Positions 25,267 to 32,725 of a DNA stretch of 32,725 nt are shown here, one piece after another. Both the position numbers and the translations under genes were made by a program. Every line of letters starts with the position of its first letter. Position 1 is the stretch's first letter. The notes under the pieces are model-generated. The model was not told the origin of the DNA. It was given only the letters and a program-made list of their open reading frames with translations, and did not search any database. Location: assembly GCA_002687495.1 (NCBI GenBank), contig NZAJ01000077.1, positions 1 through 32,725 of the forward strand, in the 5' to 3' direction. This stretch comes from Micavibrio sp. GTDB taxonomy: Bacteria; Pseudomonadota; Alphaproteobacteria; Micavibrionales; Micavibrionaceae.

Positions 25267-25729
25267 CTAGTTCGCTTAGACTTGGATGATTGTCAGGTCG
25301 TCGACCCAATGGCCAGAAAAACTTTCTTTCTTCTGGCTTTATAGGTAAGTCGTTGATACTTGCGAAGCGCTTTTCCATTAAGCCTTTTTTGTTAAATACC
25401 CAGTTTTCATTACCATATGATCTAAACCAATTATTGCTGTCATCGTGCCACTCATAGGCGTAGCGCACGGCGATATGGCTGTCTCTATAGGCGAATAATT
25501 CCTTAATTAAGCGGTATTCGTTTTCTTTTTTCCATTTTCTTTCGAGAAATTCTTGTGCTTGTTGTCTGCTGCTTACAAACTCAGAGCGATTGCGCCAATT
25601 TGTATTGAGTGAGTAGGCGAGTGATACTTTTTCTGGGTCTCGACTGTTCCATCCATCTTCTGCGAGGCGAACTTTTGCTGTTGCACTTTCCTCTGTGAAT
25701 GGGGGGAGGGGTGGTCTTATTTCTGTCAT
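25259..25729 (-). CDS. NTF2-like protein of the DUF1348 group
   Basis: A 156-residue small alpha+beta-barrel protein of the nuclear-transport-factor-2-like superfamily, DUF1348 type. Typical stretches are [16 protein letters not shown] (26-41), WRNRSEFV and [27 protein letters not shown]2-like folds serve as small hydrolases, isomerases or ligand binders; this group has no assigned activity. It is co-oriented with the AhpD-like gene 98 bp upstream but separated from it by a strong hairpin. It may belong to the TetR-regulated set, which is inference. Confidence 0.8.
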   Translation of the reverse strand: MTEIRPPLPPFTEESATAKVRLAEDGWNSRDPEKVSLAYSLNTNWRNRSEFVSSRQQAQEFLERKWKKENEYRLIKELFAYRDSHIAVRYAYEWHDDSNNWFRSYGNENWVFNKKGLMEKRFASINDLPIKPEERKFFWPLGRRPDNHPSLSELGL

Positions 25730-25768
25730 TTTTTATTCCTCTTATTATGCCGTAGTGTTTATGGGGGT

Positions 25769-25811
25769 CTTAGCATGCCCAACGTAAAGGGGCGGAGCTG
25801 GGCATGCTAAG
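25769..25811. repeat. Strong 13-bp perfect inverted repeat between co-oriented genes
   Basis: CTTAGCATGCCCA (25769-25781) and TGGGCATGCTAAG (25799-25811) are perfect complements around a 17-nt GC-rich loop, extendable by one further A-T pair. Each arm contains the palindrome GCATGC. There is no downstream T run on either strand, so it is not an ordinary intrinsic terminator. It would reduce or process read-through from the AhpD-like gene into the NTF2-like gene. Confidence 0.75.
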
Positions 25812-25827
25812 ATTCGTGTAGCTGCCT

Positions 25828-26379
25828 TTATGCAGCTTTTTGTGTGTGGCGCGTAGATACGAGAGGGAAATCTACTTCAATCTGAAATACTTCATTGAAA
25901 TAGTTGGTTAGTGTGTTGAGCGCGATATGTGTGATCATCTCTATGATGCGTTCGTCGCTAAAGCCAGCGTCACGTACATTTTGTAAATCTTGCGCGCTGA
26001 CTTGTCCTCTTGCATTTACGACTTTAGTTACAAAATCTAGTCCGGCTTGGCACATTGGGTGCTTAGATTTACCTTGTAGATTTAGGCTTAGCTCTTCTGC
26101 GTCTATGCCTGCTTTTTCGCCAAGGAAAGTGTGAGCAGATGCGCAATAATCGCAACCATTTAAGCCTGCAACGGTTAGGGCTAGTTTTTCTTTATATTGC
26201 GGCGTTAGGGTCCCTCCTTGTAGGGCGCCGTTTAAATTTAGATAGCCCTCCATTGCTGTTGGTGCATTGGCAAAAGCTGTGAAGAGGTTAGGGGTTGCTC
26301 CTAGTGCAGCTTTCACGGCGTTTAATAGATCTGCTGCTTTTCCCTCTGGGTTTGTTACTGCATTAATACGTTGTTCCAT
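25828..26379 (-). CDS. Carboxymuconolactone decarboxylase/AhpD-like protein
   Basis: A 183-residue protein of the CMD/AhpD superfamily. It has the catalytic CxxC as CDYC (C76 and C79) followed by H83 (CASAHT), the AhpD-type thiol peroxidase/disulfide reductase signature, so antioxidant activity is more likely than decarboxylation. The C-terminal ITHIALNTLTNYFNEVFQIEVD is typical of uncharacterised TetR-linked members. An AAAGGAG site lies 6 bases before the ATG. A 47-residue ORF ends 31 bp upstream. Operators for the divergent TetR protein precede both. Confidence 0.86.
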   Translation of the reverse strand: MEQRINAVTNPEGKAADLLNAVKAALGATPNLFTAFANAPTAMEGYLNLNGALQGGTLTPQYKEKLALTVAGLNGCDYCASAHTFLGEKAGIDAEELSLNLQGKSKHPMCQAGLDFVTKVVNARGQVSAQDLQNVRDAGFSDERIIEMITHIALNTLTNYFNEVFQIEVDFPLVSTRHTQKAA

Positions 26380-26410
26380 TGTTTTCTCCTTTCACGAGAG
26401 TGTTTGTGGT

Positions 26411-26554
26411 TTAGGCGGAATATGCATGATTGCGATAATCTAGTGTCTGTTTAGCGATGTCGTTTATTACGATTTCAGTCTCTGGCATGAAAATTTCATT
26501 CCATATGTCGTCTTGAATTGCGCTGTCTATAATCACAGATATTTCGGTTTTCAT
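26411..26554 (-). CDS. Small ORF of 47 residues in the TetR-controlled unit
   Basis: A short frame starting MKTEISVIIDSAIQDD, with a strong GGGAGG ribosome site 5 bases before its ATG and ending 31 bp before the AhpD-like gene. It is acidic, with one Trp and no signal or membrane segment. I do not recognise it. The beginning (strand, then a D/W region, then an amphipathic helix ending LDYRNHAYSA) loosely recalls the N terminus of YbeY endoribonucleases, but its catalytic His motif is absent, so it could be a remnant, a leader peptide or a genuine small protein. The operators lie just upstream, so it would be the first translated product of the repressed transcript. Confidence 0.6.
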   Translation of the reverse strand: MKTEISVIIDSAIQDDIWNEIFMPETEIVINDIAKQTLDYRNHAYSA

Positions 26555-26586
26555 GGTTACCTCCCTTTTTGATCAGCTTAAAAGTA

Positions 26587-26600
26587 AACTGATCGGTTTC
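26587..26600. promoter_or_regulatory. TetR operator copy 1
   Basis: AAACTGATCGGTTT, a near-perfect 14-bp dyad with core ACTGATCGGT. It lies 33 bp upstream of the 47-residue ORF start and would block that promoter. Its core is shared with two other copies in this gap. Confidence 0.7.
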
Positions 26601-26618
26601 TATATTTTTATTATATAT

Positions 26619-26632
26619 ACCGATCGGTGTAC
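26619..26632. promoter_or_regulatory. TetR operator copy 2
   Basis: TACCGATCGGTGTA contains the perfect palindrome ACCGATCGGT (26620-26629), the most symmetric of the three copies. It is centred about 31 bp from copy 1, roughly three helical turns, so the two could bind repressor dimers on one face. Confidence 0.72.
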
Positions 26633-26715
26633 CTTGTCAAATAAAAAATTATTTGGTTTTGCTTGTTTTTTATGTCATATTGTTAGGGATGTTAGTTTTT
26701 TAACATTTTAATAAT

Positions 26716-26730
26716 AAACTGATCGGTATA
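26716..26730. promoter_or_regulatory. TetR operator copy 3 (autoregulatory position)
   Basis: AAACTGATCGGTATA with core ACTGATCGGT at 26718-26727, only 14 bp before the TetR start codon. The position suits autorepression. Confidence 0.7.
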
Positions 26731-26741
26731 AGGTGTGACGT

Positions 26742-27314
26742 ATGAAGGCTTCGATAAAGCGGGAGCAAATTATTAATGTGGCTTTAAATCTATTTTATAA
26801 GGATGGATTTAATGCCACTGGCGTGGAAAAAATTCGTGAGGCCGCGGAGGTTTCTAAGAAGACTCTTTATAATCATTTCAAATCTAAAGATGAGTTGATC
26901 TTGGCGGTGTTAAGGCGTCGTGATGAGCAGTTTAGAAATAATTTTATGCGTGCTGTTGAGCGTTTTGCCGATACGCCGAATGGCCGATTGGAGGCTGTTT
27001 TTGATGCTGCTCATGAATGGTTTAATGGAAATAATTTTTATGGCTGTATGTTTATTAATGCCTCTGCTGAATTTACGGCTTTAGAAAATCCATTTCATAT
27101 AGTGTGCGCAGAGCATAAAAAATTAATGCATCAATATGTAGAGAAGTTAGCTAGGGATGCTGGCGCTAAAGACCCGGCTAAGCTCTCTGAGCAGCTTAAT
27201 CTATTGATTGAGGGTGCTACTGTGCATGCGCATGTTTGCGGTGATAAAAATGCTGCGCTTAAGGCGAAGGAAATGGGAATGGTTTTAATTGAAGATAGTG
27301 TTTTAGGCGCTTAG
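26742..27314 (+). CDS. TetR/AcrR-family repressor
   Basis: A 190-residue TetR protein. The N-terminal HTH spans about residues 8-52 (ALNLFYKDGFNATGVEKIRE, then VSKKTLYNHFKSKDELI). The C-terminal ligand domain contains a CMFINASAEF segment and two His near the end (VHAHVCG). It is divergent from the 47-residue ORF, AhpD-like and NTF2-like genes, with three operator-like dyads between. The inducer is probably an electrophile or oxidant given the AhpD-like target, which is inference. Its stop overlaps the convergent TpsB stop by 3 bases. Confidence 0.9.
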   Translation: MKASIKREQIINVALNLFYKDGFNATGVEKIREAAEVSKKTLYNHFKSKDELILAVLRRRDEQFRNNFMRAVERFADTPNGRLEAVFDAAHEWFNGNNFYGCMFINASAEFTALENPFHIVCAEHKKLMHQYVEKLARDAGAKDPAKLSEQLNLLIEGATVHAHVCGDKNAALKAKEMGMVLIEDSVLGA

Positions 27315-29032
27315 AAATACGAGCTAACCGAAAACAGTATTCTGGGGCTGTTTTGATTGTTCATTGAGGGTGTTGAGACCTCTTTTGTTAGAGGCCATGC
27401 GGCTTGAACAGTGCCATGTAGGTAGTTGTTATAGTTGTAATGTATGCCAACTCCGCTTGATGCTGCAGATTGTGGTTTTATGCTTTGCTCTTGGTTCCAA
27501 ACTTTGCCGATGTCATAAAATGCAAAGGGTGTTAAGGAAAGTGGTTTTTTAGCTATTTCTACGTTTTTTACGCCTTGATATTGCGCTTCTAGAGCAATTT
27601 TCACACCACTATCACCAGTAATTTCGGAAGGGTCGTACGCCCTGCCATAATGAGTACCGCCATAGCCGAACTCTTGCGATGATAGGAGTGGGTGGGGTGC
27701 AAATTGTGCGGCTGCTTTAGTTTCTAAGGCAATATCTTCGTTAATTTCTTGCGTGTGCTCCATGCTGACTTGTGCAGTGAAGAATTCACTTCGCCCTTGT
27801 TCTCTGGATAGGTTGCTGCTTCCTGTTTTTGTTGCTGAGAGTATGTTTAAGCCTTGCCTTAGCTCTAGGCCAAGCTTTAGGTCTGTTTCGTTGTAATTTA
27901 ACTCTGTCTTGATATAGCGTACTTTATCATCAACGAGTTCCTGATCTAAAAACTCGGTAGCGCTATTTTGTAAATTGAGTGAAGCTGAAGCATCCAGGCT
28001 TGTACCACGATTTTTTATGATCGGATAGCTGAGCCCTAGTTCTGCAGATGTGGAGTCACTTTCAACCTCTAAGGCTCTTAGTGTATGCCCAGGCTCGGAG
28101 TTTGAATATGAAAGGCTGCTGTAGACCGTTAGGCCTGATGCTGCTAGAGGGAGTGAATATTGCGCTGATGCGAATGTTACTTCACTCATTGGGATAGCGG
28201 TGCCTACTTGTATGGTAAAGCTATCCAAAGTCGTGAATAGGTTTCCTGTACTCCATAGGGCCTCTATCTGGTGTGGGCCGACATATCTGGATCCGTGATT
28301 ATTATATGAAATAAGTGTTTTAGGCGGTGTGCTTTGCACTTTAAGGAGTATATCGATACTTCCTGATTTTGCGTTTTGATCTTTTGGGGCGTTTAAAAGG
28401 CTTTGTACAAAAACGCCGGGAGACTCATTTAAGAGTAGTAGATATCTCTCAATTGTGGGGCCGTGCAGAGGGGCGCTTTGCTTTATATATTGCGCAGCCT
28501 TATTGATGGTGCCTAGGCTATCTGCTGATAGGAGGTTTTCAGGGTCATCGATGATGACATTATTGACGCGCCCTTCTATGACTTGGATTATGACTGAGCC
28601 ATCATCGGTTATTTCTTGTTCAGGTATGACGGCGCGTGAAATGAAATAACCCTCTTGCCTGTATAAAACGGTTATGCGTTTTGCGAGGTGGTTTAAGACA
28701 TTCAGGTCCGTTTTACGGTTTATATATTCATCTAAAAGCGGCTGAAGCTCACTCTTGGTAAAAACGCTCATGCCTGTGATTTTGATCTCTTTAAGGATAA
28801 AGCCATCTTGAGCGATAGGGATTGCTGTACTGCTCTCACTTGGTGCGATGGGGATGATCTCTTGTTCTTTGTTATCGATGCTTTGTTGCATTCTTTGATT
28901 GATACGTGCCGCATCGGCTGAGCCGGGCAGCTCTGCCGGTAAGCTTTGCGCATGGCTGTGGTTCGCGAAAAGCAGGCAGCTTGCCGCTATGAGTACCGTG
29001 TGGATATTTATTTTTATTGCTTTACTAAGAAT
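27311..29032 (-). CDS. ShlB/FhaC-type two-partner secretion transporter (TpsB), start unresolved
   Basis: Outer-membrane TpsB of the Omp85 superfamily, exporting the adjacent TpsA. From ATG 28891 it is 526 residues, containing POTRA_2 (FILKEIKITGMSVFTKSELQ), a ShlB-type POTRA, and a beta-barrel ending in FSVSSYF with C-terminal Phe for Bam recognition. That ATG lies inside the mature protein. In frame upstream is a complete signal peptide, LSKAIKINIHTVLIAASCLLFA then HSHA-QS, but no ATG, GTG or TTG occurs before an in-frame TAG near 29072. I set the start at an ATT codon at 29032, giving 573 residues, the usual family length. Alternatives are a miscounted 7-T run at 29057-29063, which would join a TTG-started frame, or a mutated start. 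Confidence 0.8.
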   Translation of the reverse strand: MLSKAIKINIHTVLIAASCLLFANHSHAQSLPAELPGSADAARINQRMQQSIDNKEQEIIPIAPSESSTAIPIAQDGFILKEIKITGMSVFTKSELQPLLDEYINRKTDLNVLNHLAKRITVLYRQEGYFISRAVIPEQEITDDGSVIIQVIEGRVNNVIIDDPENLLSADSLGTINKAAQYIKQSAPLHGPTIERYLLLLNESPGVFVQSLLNAPKDQNAKSGSIDILLKVQSTPPKTLISYNNHGSRYVGPHQIEALWSTGNLFTTLDSFTIQVGTAIPMSEVTFASAQYSLPLAASGLTVYSSLSYSNSEPGHTLRALEVESDSTSAELGLSYPIIKNRGTSLDASASLNLQNSATEFLDQELVDDKVRYIKTELNYNETDLKLGLELRQGLNILSATKTGSSNLSREQGRSEFFTAQVSMEHTQEINEDIALETKAAAQFAPHPLLSSQEFGYGGTHYGRAYDPSEITGDSGVKIALEAQYQGVKNVEIAKKPLSLTPFAFYDIGKVWNQEQSIKPQSAASSGVGIHYNYNNYLHGTVQAAWPLTKEVSTPSMNNQNSPRILFSVSSYF

Positions 29033-29218
29033 TTGAAATCTCTTTTGGATGGCACGTTTTTTTGTATCCTATAATCAATAGGTTAACTGATTTTAAACGA
29101 ATACTAAATATATATAACAAAATTATGTTATGATCACCATAGTATGTGTTACCATATGACCTCATTTCGTTTGTCTTTTTTTCTTTTTCACTAATATTTA
29201 ATAAAATTTTTGTAAAAT
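29033..29218. promoter_or_regulatory. Divergent promoter region of the two-partner secretion pair
   Basis: An AT-rich 186-bp gap that must contain promoters for both TpsB and TpsA if each is transcribed here. I see no ribosome site before the TpsA start and only a weak AAGAGA before the proposed TpsB start. The 7-base T run at 29057-29063 lies within it. Confidence 0.4.
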
Positions 29219-32200
29219 ATGTATATGTATGGGGTAAAAAACTATCTGTTTTTATGTTCGAGTGCCATTCTGACTGTAGGTCTAGCATCTCATGCATATG
29301 CAAGCCCTGAAGGCGGTAGTGTTGCTGCGGGTAATGCCAATATCACTCAAGGCACAAAAGTTACAGATATCCATCAGTCTTCCAGCAAAGCGATCATAGA
29401 TTGGACAAGCTTCGATGTAGCGGGCGATGAGGCGGTTAATTTTCATCAGCCAGATAGTGGCTCTATAACGCTTAACCGTATTCATGATCATAAAGCCTCG
29501 CAAATTGACGGTTCTATCACGGCTAATGGCCATGTGATGCTGCTTAATCAAAATGGTGTTGTCTTTGGCGCTGGATCTAAGGTTGATGTTGGCTCTCTCA
29601 CTGTTTCTACGGCAGATATTGATAATGATGATTTCATGGCGGGACGGCTGGATTTTAATCAGGCTGGACAAAGTGACGCCGCCATTATTAATCGCGGCAC
29701 AATTACAGCGAAAGAAGCTGGCCTTATTAGTCTTGTTGCACCAGAAGTAGAAAATAACGGCGTGATCATCGCCAAGCTTGGTAAAGTGCAGATGGCTGCT
29801 GCTGATACTTTTTCACTCGATTTAGCGGGTGATGGCCTTATTCAAGTGGCGGTTAGTGATGAGGATGCTAAAAAGCTTGCCTCCAATACTGGGCGTATTA
29901 CTGCCGAAGGTGGTTATGTTGCTATTACGGCGGGGTATGCGCGTAATATTGTTGACTCTGTTGTTGAAAATAGCGGCGTCATAGAGGCGCATTCTATGAC
30001 CAAGGTTGGCGGCAAGATTGTCCTTAGCGCCGATCGCGGTATCACAAAAATGAGTGGTACAATGAATGCTAGCGGGCTTACAGGCGGTGGCAGTATTAAG
30101 ATCGGCGGTGACTATCAGGGCAGCGGTGAGGACGGCACAGCGAACTCGGCGCGCACTTTGGTGAGCGAGGACGCCGTTATCAATGCCAGCGCTACCGAAA
30201 CAGGCAATGGCGGACAGACAATAATCTGGGCGGATGAGCGCACATATTTTTACGGCGATATTGATGCAAGCGGTATTGAGCAGGGTGGCTTTGCTGAAGT
30301 TTCAGGTAAGCAATATTTAGATTTTAATGGCAATGTTGATTTGGCTGGCGCAAAGCTTGGTACATTGCTTCTAGATCCAGATGATTTGGATATTGTGGCG
30401 GGGGCGGCCAATCCAGCAGACTTTGCTGATGATCAGATTTTATTTGCAGAAAATGCAGGCGGAACCAGTACTATAGGCGCAGACACTATAAGTGGGCGCC
30501 TTACGGCTAATGCGAATGTCATCTTGCAGGCCAATAACACTATTGATGTCGATGCTGCGATTACCTCAACAGGTGCAGGCGACCTAACGCTAGAGACTGC
30601 AGCGGGCGGTGTCATTACTGTTAATGCGGCTATAGATGTTAATAGTGGCGATTTAACACTTAAAGCCGATGAGATTGATATCTTAGCGAATTTGAGCGGT
30701 ACGGGGGATGTTCAGCTCACGAGCGCTGATATTAATCAAGAAATTGAGATCGGCTCAACAGATGCTTCGGATTTGAACCTAACAGCAACAGAACTTGCCT
30801 TCCTTCAAGATGGCTGGAACTCCATCACGATTGGAGCAAGTGATCACGAGGCTTTGATAGCTGTCAATGATGTAGTGAGCTTTAGTGATCATACTTATAT
30901 CCGTAACAATGTTGCGACTTCAGGTAATAAAATGATCGATGTTAACGCAGCGATAACCACTATAGATAATTCAGATCTATATCTATATGGTCGCGGCAAT
31001 GGATCATCGGTTCACACATGGGACGGCGTTCATGTTGTGGGTGATTTGGATGTTGCTCGGGATTTGTATGTTAATACAGGGGGAAACGATAGCTATTATA
31101 ACCCGACGCAAATTGATGTTGGGCGCGATATGTATATTACATCTGGGGCAAATATTGATTTTACTAAAACTCTGAATGTAGCTGGCAATCTGTCTATTAC
31201 TCACTATACAGGCTCACCTACATATGGCGTGCGTCTTTTTGGTGGCGCTGATTGGAATATCGGCGGGAATCTGAATATTAATTCGACGCACGCTACGGCA
31301 GGGACATTAACGGCCTATAGTGGTTCAACTGTCGATGTGGGCGGAGATGTCGATATCTTGTTCGGCAGTTATATATATAACGGTACTCTGACTGCAGCTG
31401 GGGCAGGAGACATTAATTTAATAGGTAAAGCTGGCGGTACAACGACGATAGGAGGCACTGTCGATAGTGGTGCAGGTAACCTGACTATCAAAGCTGATGA
31501 AATTGATATATCAGCAAATTTGAGCGGTACGGGGGATATTCAGCTTACGAGTGCAGATGTAAATCAAGAGATTGAGATTGGCTCAACAGATGCTGCGGAT
31601 TTGAATCTAACAGCAACAGAGCTTGCCTTCCTGCAAGATGGCTGGAACTCAATCACGATTGGCGGCAGTGATCATGAAGGAAAGATTGAAGTTAATGAAA
31701 ATGTTAGTTTTAGTGACCATACCTATATTAGGAATGATCTCTCTTATGATGCTACTGTAGATAAGGCTATAGATATAAATGCCAGTATAACAACATCAGA
31801 CAGTGCTGACTTATATCTTTATGGGCGAGCAAATAGTTTATCTACTCATGGATATGATGGGGTAAATGTTTCTGCTAATTTAAATATTGCGCGTGATTTG
31901 TATGTTCAATCTGGTTCAGGTGCAAGTGATGCTGTTATAAACTCTTCACTGACCCAGGTGGGGCGCGACTTTATATTACGTTCAGGTAACAACTCCGCCA
32001 TTTATAATGACCTAATAGTTGGCAGGGATTTGGATATAATTCACAGCACCAACAATTCTGCTTATCAAATGTATCTTCATGCTGGAACAATTGATGTTGC
32101 AGGAAATATAAGTATAGCCCAATCTAATACTGGTAAATTAAGGCAGTTAGCGAATAGTATTTTGGAAGCTGATGGAAATATTACTATCACTGCTAATGAT

Positions 32201-32725
32201 GTTAACCTAGATTCTTCTGCACAAATACGAAGTGGTTCTGGTACTTCAACTTTGACGTTTTTGGAGACTGGCGAAAACGCTGATATGGAGCTTGGTGGGA
32301 CGAGCCAGGGGGCATCATGGCAGATGGAAACCGCTGAGTTTGATACTATCCAAGATGGTTTTAGCTCCGTCGTTTTTGGCTCATCTAGCTATATAGGTGA
32401 TTTGTATATTACGGGTGCGCTTAATGCAGGTACAAATGATTTAATATTTAAAGCTGATGAAATTGATATATCAGCGAATATGAGCGGTACTGGAGATATT
32501 CAGTTTACGAGTGCAGATGTAAACCAAGAGATCGAGATTGGCTCAACGGATGCTGCGGATTTGAATCTTACAGCAACAGAGCTTGGCTTCTTACAAGATG
32601 GATGGAATTCCATCACGATTGGGGCAAGTGATCATACGTCTCTCATCGCGGTTAACGAGGCAGTGAACTTTAGTGATACCGCGCATATCAGAAACATAAC
32701 TGGCGGTGTATACGAAGCAGAAATA
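29219..32725 (+). CDS. Filamentous-haemagglutinin-like TpsA exoprotein (partial, runs off window)
   Basis: An open frame of at least 1169 codons with no stop before the window end. It starts at ATG 29219 or 29225 and opens with a signal peptide (YLFLCSSAILTVGLASHAYA, cleaved near ASPEGG). Next comes the TPS secretion domain: TDIHQSSSKAIIDWTSFDV, GSITLNRI and the hallmark LLNQNGVVFGAG. The rest is Gly/Asn/Asp-rich beta-helix with repeated D(V/I)-GG-N strands. Three 86-residue copies of a module containing LNLTATELAFLQDGWNSITIG are present, plus one degenerate copy near 32265-32391. It is probably a secreted adhesin or matrix protein exported by the divergent TpsB. No cysteine-rich or toxin domain is visible so far. 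Confidence 0.88.
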   Translation, partial: MYMYGVKNYLFLCSSAILTVGLASHAYASPEGGSVAAGNANITQGTKVTDIHQSSSKAIIDWTSFDVAGDEAVNFHQPDSGSITLNRIHDHKASQIDGSITANGHVMLLNQNGVVFGAGSKVDVGSLTVSTADIDNDDFMAGRLDFNQAGQSDAAIINRGTITAKEAGLISLVAPEVENNGVIIAKLGKVQMAAADTFSLDLAGDGLIQVAVSDEDAKKLASNTGRITAEGGYVAITAGYARNIVDSVVENSGVIEAHSMTKVGGKIVLSADRGITKMSGTMNASGLTGGGSIKIGGDYQGSGEDGTANSARTLVSEDAVINASATETGNGGQTIIWADERTYFYGDIDASGIEQGGFAEVSGKQYLDFNGNVDLAGAKLGTLLLDPDDLDIVAGAANPADFADDQILFAENAGGTSTIGADTISGRLTANANVILQANNTIDVDAAITSTGAGDLTLETAAGGVITVNAAIDVNSGDLTLKADEIDILANLSGTGDVQLTSADINQEIEIGSTDASDLNLTATELAFLQDGWNSITIGASDHEALIAVNDVVSFSDHTYIRNNVATSGNKMIDVNAAITTIDNSDLYLYGRGNGSSVHTWDGVHVVGDLDVARDLYVNTGGNDSYYNPTQIDVGRDMYITSGANIDFTKTLNVAGNLSITHYTGSPTYGVRLFGGADWNIGGNLNINSTHATAGTLTAYSGSTVDVGGDVDILFGSYIYNGTLTAAGAGDINLIGKAGGTTTIGGTVDSGAGNLTIKADEIDISANLSGTGDIQLTSADVNQEIEIGSTDAADLNLTATELAFLQDGWNSITIGGSDHEGKIEVNENVSFSDHTYIRNDLSYDATVDKAIDINASITTSDSADLYLYGRANSLSTHGYDGVNVSANLNIARDLYVQSGSGASDAVINSSLTQVGRDFILRSGNNSAIYNDLIVGRDLDIIHSTNNSAYQMYLHAGTIDVAGNISIAQSNTGKLRQLANSILEADGNITITANDVNLDSSAQIRSGSGTSTLTFLETGENADMELGGTSQGASWQMETAEFDTIQDGFSSVVFGSSSYIGDLYITGALNAGTNDLIFKADEIDISANMSGTGDIQFTSADVNQEIEIGSTDAADLNLTATELGFLQDGWNSITIGASDHTSLIAVNEAVNFSDTAHIRNITGGVYEAEI
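30653..30910 (+). repeat. TpsA direct repeat copy 1 (258 bp)
   Basis: In-frame 86-codon module beginning LTLKADEIDI and ending HTYIRNN. It is the most divergent of the three full copies at DNA level. Similarity to the second unit continues beyond it through DLYLYGR and ARDLYV. Confidence 0.85.
31481..31738 (+). repeat. TpsA direct repeat copy 2 (258 bp)
   Basis: In-frame module beginning LTIKADEIDI and ending HTYIRND, 828 bp after copy 1. Its first 120 bases are nearly identical to copy 3, suggesting recent duplication or gene conversion. Confidence 0.85.
32441..32698 (+). repeat. TpsA direct repeat copy 3 (258 bp)
   Basis: In-frame module beginning LIFKADEIDI and ending AHIRNI, 960 bp after copy 2. 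A degenerate half-copy (ETAEFDTIQDGFSSVVFG) lies just before it, so the array has at least four related units and probably continues past the window end. Confidence 0.83.

Noticed and set aside
29025-29303. A minus-strand 92-codon frame across the TpsA/TpsB gap
   Set aside because: It overlaps the TpsA signal peptide and has no family features. Its last part is relevant only as the frame that could join TpsB if the T run were one base shorter.
1-32725. tRNA, rRNA, CRISPR array, transposase or phage genes
   Set aside because: Intergenic gaps are short and contain no cloverleaf-like pattern, no regularly spaced short repeats and no mobile-element proteins. The only long repeats are inside the TpsA coding region.

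Overview
This window is accessory-rich chromosome from a Gram-negative bacterium. Outer-membrane two-partner secretion, an exosortase-associated acyltransferase, a YceI protein, glutaredoxin 2 and a hybrid histidine kinase all point to Pseudomonadota. Low-to-moderate GC (about 40% by eye, not computed) and the helicase, SDR and cytochrome b561 types make a marine or saline alphaproteobacterium my best guess, but the class is inference. I see no rRNA, tRNA, CRISPR array, transposase or phage gene.

Layout. (1) 1-5443: glucosylglycerate metabolism. A forward pair (HAD phosphatase, GT81-type synthase) would make this compatible solute. It converges on a reverse pair (GH13_18 phosphorylase, glycerate 2-kinase) that would recover it as glucose-1-phosphate and 2-phosphoglycerate. 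(2) 5495-10095: an SDR, then a reverse-strand run of two-domain VOC protein, WrbA-like flavodoxin, pirin and periplasmic YceI protein, divergent from a LysR regulator. This looks like a quinone/electrophile response unit. (3) 10111-13368: an HTTM-like membrane protein with its small partner, a TauE/SafE permease, glutaredoxin 2 and a cytochrome b561. (4) 13436-16213: an RhlE-like RNA helicase with a long basic tail and a DETD motif, divergent from an HSDL2-like SDR.

(5) 16349-25244 is the most unusual part, all on the plus strand: a 1067-residue FIST-domain hybrid histidine kinase, a VAO-type flavoprotein oxidase, a PEP-CTERM/exosortase-associated acyltransferase (LuxI-like fold), a second and more divergent protein with the same LuxI-like residue pattern, an AraC regulator and a JmjC/cupin_8 oxygenase. 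I read it as a possible acyl-molecule biosynthesis and sensing locus. No exosortase or PEP-CTERM protein is visible.

(6) 25259-27314: a TetR-controlled divergent unit with an NTF2-like protein, an AhpD-like CxxC protein, a previously hidden 47-residue ORF and three copies of an ACYGATCGGT operator. (7) 27311-32725: a two-partner secretion pair in divergent orientation. The TpsB transporter has an intact signal peptide but no ordinary start codon. The TpsA exoprotein runs off the window end and carries three 258-bp direct repeats.
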